Assembly (NCBI GenBank): GCA_003447785.1
Contig: DLYJ01000003.1
Span: forward strand, 1-9,361
Origin: Treponema sp.
Lineage (GTDB): Bacteria; Spirochaetota; Spirochaetia; Treponematales; Treponemataceae
Length of the DNA: 9,361 bases
Reading direction: 5' to 3'
Each line of letters opens with the position of its first letter. Position 1 is the first letter of the stretch. This document shows, in pieces, positions 1-7,186 of this stretch. The notes below the pieces were generated by a model, which saw nothing but the letters and a program-made list of their open reading frames with translations, was not told the origin of the DNA and searched no databases. Both the position numbers and the translations under genes were made by a program.

Positions 1-380
1 CGAACCTTTTTTAAAAGAGGCTGATACTTATAGGTGTCTATCATCTTTGCAGCGGCCGCATCACCGTTTGATGTGGTATTAACGTTTTCTATGGCACTCT
101 GATAGGATGTTGCATCTTTATAATTGTTGAATATTTTATAAAAGACATCGGTTCCAAGAAATGCACCGCCCTCTATATTCATGTTGGCACTTGATTCATT
201 TGTCTGAAAGTCGATGTATAAAATCGCATATTCTTCTGTTGAATATGTTGGTGAATTATCCCGGATTGTAGGCGGGTCAATTAAGATGATTGTATCAAGC
301 CCGCAGGAAATAAAAAGAGCGCAGAAAGAGAAAAACAAAAAAATATGTTTTATTTTGTTAAATCTTCCTGCGCTTTTCAT
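1..380 (-). CDS. Putative lipoprotein of unknown function, 3' end cut off by the window
   Basis: This is the first 126 codons of a gene that runs off the left edge. I translated it by hand from the ATG at 380. Residues 1-12 are basic (K2, R6, K9, K11), residues 13-24 are hydrophobic, and LFISC places a candidate lipid-modified cysteine at C26, followed by GLD. The F at -3 fits the relaxed spirochaetal lipobox better than the enterobacterial one. This predicts export and lipid anchoring on the periplasmic or outer-membrane side. The visible mature part (about 100 residues) is polar and rich in Asn, Thr and Tyr, with no enzyme motif I recognise. The gene starts 36 bases after the TPR gene stop. 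I see no good Shine-Dalgarno sequence, only A/T-rich leader. It may be cotranscribed with the TPR gene. Function unknown; the lipoprotein call is fairly firm. Confidence 0.75.
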   Translation of the reverse strand, partial: MKSAGRFNKIKHIFLFFSFCALFISCGLDTIILIDPPTIRDNSPTYSTEEYAILYIDFQTNESSANMNIEGGAFLGTDVFYKIFNNYKDATSYQSAIENVNTTSNGDAAAAKMIDTYKYQPLLKKV

Positions 381-416
381 ATATTTATAAATAATTAAAA
401 TCTTTTTTAGTTACAA

Positions 417-1091
417 TTATTCTGCTTTTGGTGAAGCTGCACTGATTGCAATTGAGCGGCTCTTTGCAACGGCTGCCCATTTTGAAGTCGGGTGCAGGTC
501 GTTGAGTTTTTCGTAAGCTTTAAGTGCTGCTTCTGTATCGCCCTTAGCTTCGTTTACACGTCCAAGAGAGAAATATGCATGGTCAACGAGGAAGAAGTCT
601 TCAGCTTCGATTGATTTTTCGTAGTATTTTACTGCCGAATCAAGATCATTCAGATTTTCTGAGCAGACAGCTGCGTTAAAATAGCAGATTGGTGCTGTAT
701 AAATTGATTTTTTTGTTTCTGCAGCTGCAAGCCATGCAGCGCGGCTTGATTCCCATTCTTTCTGCTGGAAAAGAATGTCAGCCTTGAGCATGTTTGCGCG
801 TACACCAACGATACCTGATTTTGTAGTAAGTGTTTCAAGTCCTGCAAGAGCGGCATTACGTCTTGCTTCCCAGTCTTCTTCTTTTACTGTATCAGCATCT
901 TTTTTGAATGCATATTCAACAGCGTCAAGTGCAGAAAGGTCTTTAGCAAGAGCTTTGTTAGAAATTGAAGTGCCCAGTACGATTACTGCGACAAAAACAA
1001 ATACAACTACTGCAAGTCCTATAAGAAATGCGCGGTACTTTACGAGAGCCGCACTTAATTTTTCTGATGTTGTCTGTTCATTATTTGTCAT
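417..1091 (-). CDS. Membrane-anchored tetratricopeptide repeat protein
   Basis: The 224-residue product has a short polar N-terminus (1-18), one strong hydrophobic segment at about 21-40 and no lipobox or obvious cleavage site, so it looks like a single-pass anchor with the rest probably outside the cytoplasm. The remainder is helical. Two TPR-like units are visible at about 134-166 (NAAVCSENLNDLDSAVKYYE) and 169-202 (AYFSLGRVNEAKGDTEAALK, then a terminal P201), and weaker helical repeats may occupy 55-125. TPRs bind protein partners; no catalytic motif is seen. The layout (cytoplasmic tail, one helix, C-terminal TPRs, about 210-225 residues) resembles YfgM, the SecYEG/PpiD-associated protein, but that is inference from architecture only. 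The ATG is supported by AGGGG at 1098-1102, six bases upstream. It lies 53 bases after the activator gene and 36 before the lipoprotein gene. Confidence 0.85.
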   Translation of the reverse strand: MTNNEQTTSEKLSAALVKYRAFLIGLAVVVFVFVAVIVLGTSISNKALAKDLSALDAVEYAFKKDADTVKEEDWEARRNAALAGLETLTTKSGIVGVRANMLKADILFQQKEWESSRAAWLAAAETKKSIYTAPICYFNAAVCSENLNDLDSAVKYYEKSIEAEDFFLVDHAYFSLGRVNEAKGDTEAALKAYEKLNDLHPTSKWAAVAKSRSIAISAASPKAE

Positions 1092-1144
1092 AATTAACCC
1101 CTAATTTTTTTATCAAAAATCCCCTACGGAATCTTTTTTAATTT

Positions 1145-2701
1145 TTAATTTTCCCTGATATGCAGTTCGTTCAGCAAACGGGATACATAAGTTCTCTGAA
1201 TTCCAAGAATCTTACCTGCTTCGGTCTGATTCCATGAAGTTTCGTTAAGAACCCTTTTAACATAAGCCGCCTTGAATTTATTGATTGCAGTTTTAAGTGA
1301 GCGGTCTCCGTCTGAGCCTTCCAGCACTTCTGCCGCAATTTTATCAAAGCATGTCCTGGTATCGGCTGCTCCACTACCGGCAGATGAAATACGCAAGTCT
1401 TCCGCCTGAATGTATGGAGGTTTTCCCAAAACGCAGGCACGTTCAACTGAGTTTTCAAGTTCGCGGACATTTCCCGGCCAGTAATAACTGTAAAGGGCGT
1501 TGATTGCCGAAGTTGAAAAACCTTCAAAATTCTTTTTTGTTTCGTTTCGGAATTTTGTAAGGAAGAACTGTGCAAGTGGAAGAATATCTTCTTTTCTCTC
1601 CCGCAAAGGAACAATATTTAAAGGCATTACATTCAGGCGGTAAAACAAATCACTTCTGAATGTGCCTTCACTAACCATTTTTTCAAGGTCACGGTTTGTA
1701 GCCGCAACGATACGAACGTCAACATTTATTGTTTTGCTTGAACCTACGCGTTCAAAACTGTGGTTCTGTAAAACACGCAGCAATTTAGCCTGAAGTTCAA
1801 GAGGAAGTTCACCGATTTCGTCCAGGAAGAGTGTTCCTCCGTCGGCTGCTTCAAAACGACCTTCCCTGTCACTTACAGCATCTGTAAAGGCGCCTTTTAC
1901 GTGACCAAAGAGTTCGCTTTCAAGGAGAGCCGGAGACAAAGCCGCACAGTTTACGCGGATAAAAGGTTTTCCGTTGCGGTTTGACTTAAGGTGAATCTGT
2001 TCTGCAAAAAGTTCCTTACCTACACCGCTTTCGCCTGTGATAAGAATCGTTGTGTTTGCAGTTGCAACTTCATCAATAACGTGAAGAAGATCAAGAACCT
2101 GCGGACTTTTTGCAACAAAGGAGTGGTATTCACTTCCGCTTGCTACATTACTCTGCAATACAGAAATATTATCTTTAGCTGTACGGAATGAATCTGCGTT
2201 TGTATAAGCAATAGCTGCCTGATTGGAAAGCAGTTCGAGGATTTCAAGGTCCTCGTTATCGAATTTCCGGTTATCTGATTTATTGAGCAGCTCGATTACA
2301 CCAATGCACTGTCCTCGGATGCGCATTGGAATTGCAATCATTGTTGTTGTAATATAGCCGGTTTTATTTTGAACTGTAGTAGAAAAGCGCGGGTCAGAAC
2401 CAACATTGTTGATTACAACTGCCTCATTTTTTTCGGCAACCCAGCCTGCGATACTGCTCTTTTCTACGGGAATATTCATTGCCTCGGCACCTTTAGGGCC
2501 GAGGGCAACTACGAAGCGTAATGATTCATCTTCTTTATTCACCAGAAGGAGAGAAGAAGACTCACATTCAACAAGACGCATTGCTGATTCAAGAATATAA
2601 ACCATCAATGCGTTTACGTCAGAATAATTTGAGTTTATTCGTCCGTTAATCTCGATGAGTGTTTTAAGTTTTTCTAAACTGAGAGAATTAAGCTCACTCA
2701 T
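1145..2701 (-). CDS. Sigma-54-dependent transcriptional activator with N-terminal GAF domain (FhlA/NifA-like)
   Basis: The 518-residue protein has three parts. A GAF sensor spans about 20-172, including ELLNK (137-141) and F147/D151, common in GAF domains. The AAA+ sigma-54-interaction domain spans about 193-425: Walker A GESGVGKE (223-230), L1 loop GAFTDA (270-275), Walker B GGTLFLDE (288-295), FRSDLFYRL with candidate arginine fingers (348-356), and WPGNVRELEN (408-417). A Fis-type helix-turn-helix (about 468-515) contains NQTEAGKILGIQRTYVSRLL. Such proteins hydrolyse ATP to remodel sigma-54 RNA polymerase at distant enhancer sites. There is no phosphorylatable receiver domain, so the signal is presumably a small molecule, or another input, at the GAF domain. 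The ligand and targets cannot be read from the sequence. L1 departs from canonical GAFTGA (G to D). The start is nine bases after the cmk-rpsA TAG, in the same frame, without a recognisable Shine-Dalgarno sequence. Confidence 0.95.
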   Translation of the reverse strand: MSELNSLSLEKLKTLIEINGRINSNYSDVNALMVYILESAMRLVECESSSLLLVNKEDESLRFVVALGPKGAEAMNIPVEKSSIAGWVAEKNEAVVINNVGSDPRFSTTVQNKTGYITTTMIAIPMRIRGQCIGVIELLNKSDNRKFDNEDLEILELLSNQAAIAYTNADSFRTAKDNISVLQSNVASGSEYHSFVAKSPQVLDLLHVIDEVATANTTILITGESGVGKELFAEQIHLKSNRNGKPFIRVNCAALSPALLESELFGHVKGAFTDAVSDREGRFEAADGGTLFLDEIGELPLELQAKLLRVLQNHSFERVGSSKTINVDVRIVAATNRDLEKMVSEGTFRSDLFYRLNVMPLNIVPLRERKEDILPLAQFFLTKFRNETKKNFEGFSTSAINALYSYYWPGNVRELENSVERACVLGKPPYIQAEDLRISSAGSGAADTRTCFDKIAAEVLEGSDGDRSLKTAINKFKAAYVKRVLNETSWNQTEAGKILGIQRTYVSRLLNELHIREN

Positions 2702-2710
2702 CGAAACTAA

Positions 2711-5071
2711 CTAGTTGTTTTTCTGGTCGTTAAGCATGTCGCCAAGGGTATAAGCACCGTCACCATCATTGTCTGAAGAAGACATGTACTGGTTAATTTC
2801 TTTACGTGCCTGTGCCTTTTTGAATTCTTTAACTGAGAAACCAACTTTTTCCTTTTCAACGTTAATGTCAACAACGTAAACATTGAGTTTGTCGCCAACA
2901 TTGTATTTTTTAACTGCTTCTTCGTATGGAACTTCTTTGTCATCGCTGAGGTTTGCCTTGTTAACAAGACCTTCGATTCCTTCAGGAGCCTTTACAAATA
3001 CACCAAAGTCTGTGATGGAAGTAATTTCGCCTTCCAGTGTTGAACCAGCGCTGTATTTTGAAGCAAATTCTTTCCAAGGGTTAGCAGTAAGCTGTTTGAT
3101 GCCGACAGAGATACGGCGCTGTTCAGGATTTACTTCGAGAATCTTAACATCCAGCTCCTGGTCAACAGAAAGTTCAGAACCAGGGTGCTTAACTTTCTTT
3201 GTCCATGAAATATCTTCTGCACGAAGGAAGCCTTCGATACCGTCTTCAAACTGTACGAATGCACCTGCGTTTGTGATTTTAACGATTTTTCCGTGAACTG
3301 TTGAATCAACAGGATATTTTTCTGCAATTGAATCCCAAGGATTTGGAGTTGTCTGTTTGAGACCAAGAGATACACGACCTGCCTGGATATCATAGCCCAA
3401 AATCATACATTTAACTTTGTCGCCAATCTTAACCATGTCAGATGCTTTGTTAATCTTTTTAGTCCAGCTGAATTCAGAAATGTGAGCGAGACCTTCAATT
3501 CCTTCTTCCAGTTCGATGAATGCACCGAAGTCAGTAAGTTTTGTAACTGTACCTTCTACGATGTCTTCAACATGATATTTTTCCTCAAAGTGCATCCAAG
3601 GGTCTTCAGAAAAATGCTTGAGGGAAAGGTTGATTCTCTTATCTTCCGGATTGAGGCAGATAACTTTGAGTTCAATTTCCTGACCTTTTTTAACAAAGTC
3701 TTTTGGACGTGTAACGTGACCCCAGCTCATATCGTTGATATGAAGAAGTCCGTCAAAGCCACCGAGGTCGATAAATGCGCCAAAGCTTGTAAATGATTTT
3801 ACAGTACCTTTTACTGTGTCACCAACCTGAGTGTTAGCAAAGAACTCATCACGATTTTTGTTCATTGCTTCTTCAAGATATTTACGGCGGTTAACTACTA
3901 CGTTAGCCTTGTTGTCTGAGTAAAGACGTTCAATATAGAACTTAGATTCAAGACCGATAAGTTTTTTAGGGTCTTCAACCTTTGTGCTGTCAGACTGACT
4001 GATTGGAAGGAATGCGTGGATGTCACCACCGAGGCTTACATCAAAACCGCCTTTAACTTCTTTTTCGATTTTTCCTTCTACAGGAGTTTTTTCATCTGCA
4101 GCCTTGCGGAGATCTTTCCACAACTGTTTAGACTGTGCTTTTGTAAACGATACTTCAGGACCGTTGCGTCCATTCAAGTGTACAAGAACAACTGACAAAA
4201 CATCACCGACATTCGGCAGCTTTCCGCCAAATTCCTGTGCAGGAATTTTACCTTCTGATTTAGCACCAATATCAATGAATACAAGATCATCTGTAACCGA
4301 AACTACAGTACCATCAACAAACTGACCATCTTCAAGAGGTTTGAAGCTCTTAAGAGACTCCTCTAATTGTGTCTGGATTGAAGTCTTTGATTCAAGACCT
4401 TCACCATTTTCCACTTCCATCTGTTCCATATTAAACCCTTTTTTGTGAATTTTGGTTAATATTATCTCACAAACCTGCTCAATCGTCAAGGCAGATGTGT
4501 CAATATATACCGCGTCTTCGGCGCGTTTAAGGGCGCCTTCCTTTTTGTTTCTGTCGATTTCATCGCGTTTGATGATTGCCTGCTTTACTTCTTCCAGAGT
4601 CATGTTTGAAACACCCTGGTCAAAGCGCCTCTGTGCCTGAACGTCAACCGATGCATCCAGGTAGAACTTATATTCAGCCTGGGGAAAAACAACCGTAGTC
4701 ATATCACGGCCTTCACAGATAATATCCAGGCTCTTTGTAATTTCCTGCATGCGTTCATTTACAAGGTGACGAACTTCCACAATGCTGGAAACCTGCGCTA
4801 CCCTTGCGCTGACTGCGTCTTCGTGGAGACGGTCTTCTACGTCTGTCCCGTTGAGAACAAGGCGGCTGTTTACATATTCAAGTTTTTGTTCTTTACAGAA
4901 TTCAAGAACTTTCTGAGCATCGCTGATGTCGATGTCAGTTCCATTAAGTGCAAGGGTAAGAGCCCTGTAAAAACTTCCGCTGTTCAAGTAAGTAATGCCG
5001 AGTTTTTTTGCAATAATGGATGCGATAGTTGATTTTCCTGTTCCTGCAGGTCCGTCCATTGCAATAATCAT
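2711..5071 (-). CDS. cmk-rpsA: Bifunctional cytidylate kinase / 30S ribosomal protein S1 fusion
   Basis: One uninterrupted 786-residue frame. Residues 1-212 are a nearly full-length (d)CMP kinase (CMP + ATP to CDP + ADP): P-loop GPAGTGKST (7-15), NSGSFYRALTLAL (30-42, acceptor-site region), GRDMTTVVFP (121-130), AQRRFDQ (146-152), and IIKRDEIDRN followed by EDAVYIDTS (lid and C-terminal signature). From about 246, six S1 OB-folds follow, at roughly 246-311, 328-397, 415-485, 500-573, 587-660 and 674-749. This is the full six-domain S1 that holds mRNA on the 30S subunit. Domains 3-6 carry the FGAF/GAFV and GL-H/N core signatures and are more alike than domains 1-2. The start is ATG with GGAGG at 5082-5086, ten bases upstream, inside the end of the pseudouridine synthase gene. 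cmk and rpsA are neighbours in many bacteria, and a fused form is annotated in treponemes, so I read the fusion as real. See the separate entry for the internal start signal at M215. Confidence 0.95.
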   Translation of the reverse strand: MIIAMDGPAGTGKSTIASIIAKKLGITYLNSGSFYRALTLALNGTDIDISDAQKVLEFCKEQKLEYVNSRLVLNGTDVEDRLHEDAVSARVAQVSSIVEVRHLVNERMQEITKSLDIICEGRDMTTVVFPQAEYKFYLDASVDVQAQRRFDQGVSNMTLEEVKQAIIKRDEIDRNKKEGALKRAEDAVYIDTSALTIEQVCEIILTKIHKKGFNMEQMEVENGEGLESKTSIQTQLEESLKSFKPLEDGQFVDGTVVSVTDDLVFIDIGAKSEGKIPAQEFGGKLPNVGDVLSVVLVHLNGRNGPEVSFTKAQSKQLWKDLRKAADEKTPVEGKIEKEVKGGFDVSLGGDIHAFLPISQSDSTKVEDPKKLIGLESKFYIERLYSDNKANVVVNRRKYLEEAMNKNRDEFFANTQVGDTVKGTVKSFTSFGAFIDLGGFDGLLHINDMSWGHVTRPKDFVKKGQEIELKVICLNPEDKRINLSLKHFSEDPWMHFEEKYHVEDIVEGTVTKLTDFGAFIELEEGIEGLAHISEFSWTKKINKASDMVKIGDKVKCMILGYDIQAGRVSLGLKQTTPNPWDSIAEKYPVDSTVHGKIVKITNAGAFVQFEDGIEGFLRAEDISWTKKVKHPGSELSVDQELDVKILEVNPEQRRISVGIKQLTANPWKEFASKYSAGSTLEGEITSITDFGVFVKAPEGIEGLVNKANLSDDKEVPYEEAVKKYNVGDKLNVYVVDINVEKEKVGFSVKEFKKAQARKEINQYMSSSDNDGDGAYTLGDMLNDQKNN
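4427..4440 (-). promoter_or_regulatory. Internal Shine-Dalgarno and ATG at the cmk/rpsA junction
   Basis: Within the fused gene, AAGGG (4440-4436) precedes an in-frame ATG (4429-4427, codon M215) by six bases, the same geometry as the good site in front of the TPR gene. M215 lies just past the end of the kinase fold and before the first S1 domain, so initiation here would make a stand-alone S1 of about 572 residues. A -1-frame TAA (4433-4431) sits one base before this ATG. Seen: the sequence pattern. Inferred: possible use as a second start or a relic of two formerly separate genes. Confidence 0.45.
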
Positions 5072-5076
5072 TTATA

Positions 5077-5814
5077 TTATGCCTCCATTTTATTCTGACA
5101 CAAATCTAAAAGAGATTTGACTTCTCTCTCTGTTAATTCCCTGAATTCACCTTCCTGCAGGTTACCGAGACGCAGGTTTCCGATTCTTACGCGCTTAAGG
5201 CTTCGGACCGTGGCGCCGGCGTCTGAAAACACTTTTCGGATTTCGCGGTTTTTGCCTTCAACAAGAACTACGTCCATTTTATGAGTGTTTAAAACCCTTG
5301 CAGATTTTGCCTTGTAGAAAACACCTTCCACCCGCACACCTTTTTCAAACTTTTTATCCAGGTCTTCGGGGAGAGGATAACTTGTTTCTACATAGTATTC
5401 TTTTTCTATCTGGCTTGAAGGATGACTTAGTCTGGCGGCAAAATCGCCGTCATTGGTAAAGATAATTGCGCCGCGGCTGTACATGTCAAGACGGCCCACA
5501 TTGTAAAGGCGCTCGGAGTATTTTTCCCTGAGGAGGGAAACTGCAACTTTCCTGCCCTTTTCGTCTGACTGTGAACATACGAGGCCTGCAGGTTTATTCA
5601 TCAGAATATAGAGTTTTCTTTCTTCCAGGGTAACTTTTTTTCCGTCAACCGTAACTTCGTCAGAGGTCAGGACGCGTGTGCCCATTTCGGTTACGACAAC
5701 ACCGTTTACGGCTACGCGGCCATCTGAAATGATTTTTTCGCTGGCCCGGCGGCTTGCAACGCCGCAATGGGCCAGAAAGGATTGAAGTCTGACTGGATTT
5801 GTATCAGCGGGCAA
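5077..5814 (-). CDS. rluB: RsuA/RluB-family rRNA pseudouridine synthase
   Basis: This 245-residue enzyme isomerises a specific uridine in rRNA to pseudouridine. An S4 RNA-binding domain occupies about 8-55 (RLQSFLAHCGVASRRASEKI, then GRVAVNG). The catalytic domain follows: LMNKPAGLVCS (71-81), NVGRLDMYSRGAIIFTNDGD (105-124) with catalytic aspartate D110, HPS..IEKEY (131-140), and EGKNREIRKVF (186-196). Length and order match RsuA/RluB/RluE-type enzymes. RluB (23S helix 80-type site) is favoured because rluB is commonly beside scpB, but RsuA specificity is not excluded by sequence alone. The start is TTG at 5814, overlapping scpB by 11 bases. It is supported by GAGAGG (5822-5827), seven bases upstream, and by the lack of an in-frame ATG before the S4 domain. 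The stop is five bases before cmk-rpsA. Confidence 0.92.
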   Translation of the reverse strand: MPADTNPVRLQSFLAHCGVASRRASEKIISDGRVAVNGVVVTEMGTRVLTSDEVTVDGKKVTLEERKLYILMNKPAGLVCSQSDEKGRKVAVSLLREKYSERLYNVGRLDMYSRGAIIFTNDGDFAARLSHPSSQIEKEYYVETSYPLPEDLDKKFEKGVRVEGVFYKAKSARVLNTHKMDVVLVEGKNREIRKVFSDAGATVRSLKRVRIGNLRLGNLQEGEFRELTEREVKSLLDLCQNKMEA

Positions 5815-6349
5815 GTTCGAACCTCTCGTTTTCTTTTTCGTCCAGCCTTGGTAATTCAGAAATTGAATTAAGCCCGAAGAACTTTAAGAATTCTTTTGTT
5901 GTTCCAAACTGAACCGGTCTTCCCGGACCTTCCTTGCGGCCCACTTCTTTAATCAGCTGACGTTCAACAAGGAGACGAATCATATTGTCCGGCGGAACTC
6001 CGCGGATGGATTCAATTTCTGCACGGGTTACAGGCTGTTTGTATGCAATGATTGAAAGAACTTCCATTGCGGAACGGCTCAGACGGCCTGCATTTTTGTT
6101 TCCGTAACGTTCCTTCAGGTTTTCCCAGTATTCTTTTTTAGGAGTTAAAGTCCAGCCGCCTGTAATAAGTGACAATTCCACACCGGAAGATTCCTGGGTA
6201 TATTTTTCCTTGAGAGCTTCGATACAGCGTTCAACAACATCTTCTGAAAGCTCGGTAATTTTTGAAATTGCTTCTACGGTAAGGGGCTCGCTGTCCAGAA
6301 ACAATACGGATTCAACAAAGCCCACTTCTTTATCTAAATTTACTTCCAT
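5804..6349 (-). CDS. scpB: Segregation and condensation protein B
   Basis: ScpB is the winged-helix dimer that, with ScpA, binds SMC to form the bacterial condensin needed for chromosome organisation and segregation in the cytoplasm. The 181-residue length is typical. The first winged helix is at about 5-80 (ESVLFLDSEPLT at 13-24). The second carries the strongest family signature: LSRSAMEVLSIIAYKQPVTR (90-109), EIESIRGV (111-118), IRLLVERQLI (124-133), GRKEGPGRPVQFGTTKEFL (137-155) and FGL..ISELP (158-167). The ATG at 6349 has AGGA at 6361-6364, about eleven bases upstream, a rather long spacing. It is 57 bases from scpA, looser than the overlap seen in many genomes, and overlaps the pseudouridine synthase gene by 11 bases. 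Confidence 0.96.
   Translation of the reverse strand: MEVNLDKEVGFVESVLFLDSEPLTVEAISKITELSEDVVERCIEALKEKYTQESSGVELSLITGGWTLTPKKEYWENLKERYGNKNAGRLSRSAMEVLSIIAYKQPVTRAEIESIRGVPPDNMIRLLVERQLIKEVGRKEGPGRPVQFGTTKEFLKFFGLNSISELPRLDEKENERFELAR
5822..5827 (-). promoter_or_regulatory. Shine-Dalgarno GAGAGG supporting the TTG start of the pseudouridine synthase
   Basis: GAGAGG lies seven bases upstream of the TTG at 5814, inside the last codons of scpB. The TTG and this site together put the start 11 bases inside scpB, suggesting translational coupling of the two genes. Confidence 0.6.
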
Positions 6350-6406
6350 CTTTTATTTAATTCCTGATTTTGTATTCTATATTATTTTTTTGAATTATTT
6401 AAGGCG

Positions 6407-7183
6407 TTATGCAGCATTACAGCGACAAATTTTTATGTCTCCGAACATTCTGTTCTGCATGATTACTGCCATCTTGAATTTTACGGCTTCCAGAAGTGCC
6501 ATAAAGGCGCAGATTACGTCCAGAACATTGCCCTTTCTGACAATCAGATCCGTAAACATGCATTCATTTTTGCTTTCCAGAAGCTCGTTCATCAGGGTAA
6601 TTTTTTCGTTTACAGAAATCTCTTCGTACATATCAATGATTTTTGAATCTGAATATGAACTGATTAAATTCTGGAAGATTTTCTGCATCTGCTGGAGCAG
6701 GTCCCAAGTATCAACAGTCTGCCACATATCTTCGTCGTCAAAGGGAAGTACGCGCTGAATCTTCTTGCGTTCAAAGTTCCATTCGCTTTCGTCTTCTTTT
6801 TCTTCCATGAGGGCAGAAAGTTTCTTGAATTTCTGGTATTCAATAAGTTTTTCTACAAGTTCTTCACGAGGATCTTCAAAATCAAGGTCATCATCAAGTT
6901 TAACTTCTACCGGGAGCATCATGCGGCTTTTAATATAAACAAGTCTTGCCGCCATATTGTAGAATTCACTCAGGTCTCCCAGGTCTACCTGTGACGCGTA
7001 GTCCAGATACTCGAGGAACTGCTCGGTAATCTGAGCAATGGGAATATCGTAAATATTGATTTTATTGTCGCGGATCATAGCCCAGAGCGCATCGAGCGGG
7101 CCTTCAAATTCGCCGGCGGCATAGCGGTGCTTGACTTTTGTTGTTTCTTCCCCTTCCGTTGTTTGAATTAACTGTTCTTCCAT
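6407..7183 (-). CDS. scpA: Segregation and condensation protein A (kleisin)
   Basis: ScpA is the kleisin that bridges the SMC heads and carries the ScpB dimer. The 258-residue protein shows the N-terminal SMC-neck-binding region: EFEGPLDALWAMIRDNKINI (25-44), DIPIAQITEQFLEYL (46-60), FYNMAARLVYIKSRMMLP (74-91). An acidic, poorly conserved middle (about 95-160, the ScpB-contacting part in the family) and a C-terminal winged helix (about 188-250) follow. The usual FEGPLDLLL motif reads FEGPLDALW here, and the C-terminus is cysteine-bearing (C253, C255). The ATG is supported by AGAGG (7192-7196), eight bases upstream, inside the folK end. The folK stop is only three bases away, so the two genes are almost certainly cotranscribed. 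Confidence 0.96.
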   Translation of the reverse strand: MEEQLIQTTEGEETTKVKHRYAAGEFEGPLDALWAMIRDNKINIYDIPIAQITEQFLEYLDYASQVDLGDLSEFYNMAARLVYIKSRMMLPVEVKLDDDLDFEDPREELVEKLIEYQKFKKLSALMEEKEDESEWNFERKKIQRVLPFDDEDMWQTVDTWDLLQQMQKIFQNLISSYSDSKIIDMYEEISVNEKITLMNELLESKNECMFTDLIVRKGNVLDVICAFMALLEAVKFKMAVIMQNRMFGDIKICRCNAA

Positions 7184-7186
7184 TTT

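Noticed and set aside
381..416. Possible promoter in front of the lipoprotein gene (TTGTAA and TATAAA on the minus strand)
   Set aside because: The spacing is about 21 bases and the start of transcription would fall at or beyond the ATG.
775..1104. Open plus-strand frame opposite the TPR gene, and other long plus-strand frames (for example 6210-6758 and 2883-3296)
   Set aside because: Each lies antisense to a gene with clear family features, has low-complexity Ser/Thr/Arg-rich composition and no supporting start signal or family resemblance.
1111..1137. Possible intrinsic terminator between the activator and the TPR gene (A-run, GATTCC-GTA-GGGGAT, T-run on the minus strand)
   Set aside because: The stem has only two G-C pairs, several G-U pairs and an A-A mismatch, so it would be very weak. 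The GGGG side is better explained by chance similarity to the nearby AGGGG ribosome site.
2711..5071. Similar stretches within rpsA considered as a DNA repeat array
   Set aside because: They are the diverged S1 domains of one protein, similar at the amino-acid level but not near-identical DNA repeats.
6350..6406. Possible promoter in the scpA-scpB gap (TATAGA on the minus strand)
   Set aside because: The 57 bases are so A/T-rich that a -10-like hexamer is expected by chance, and the best -35 at proper spacing (CCTTAA/CTTAAA) is poor.
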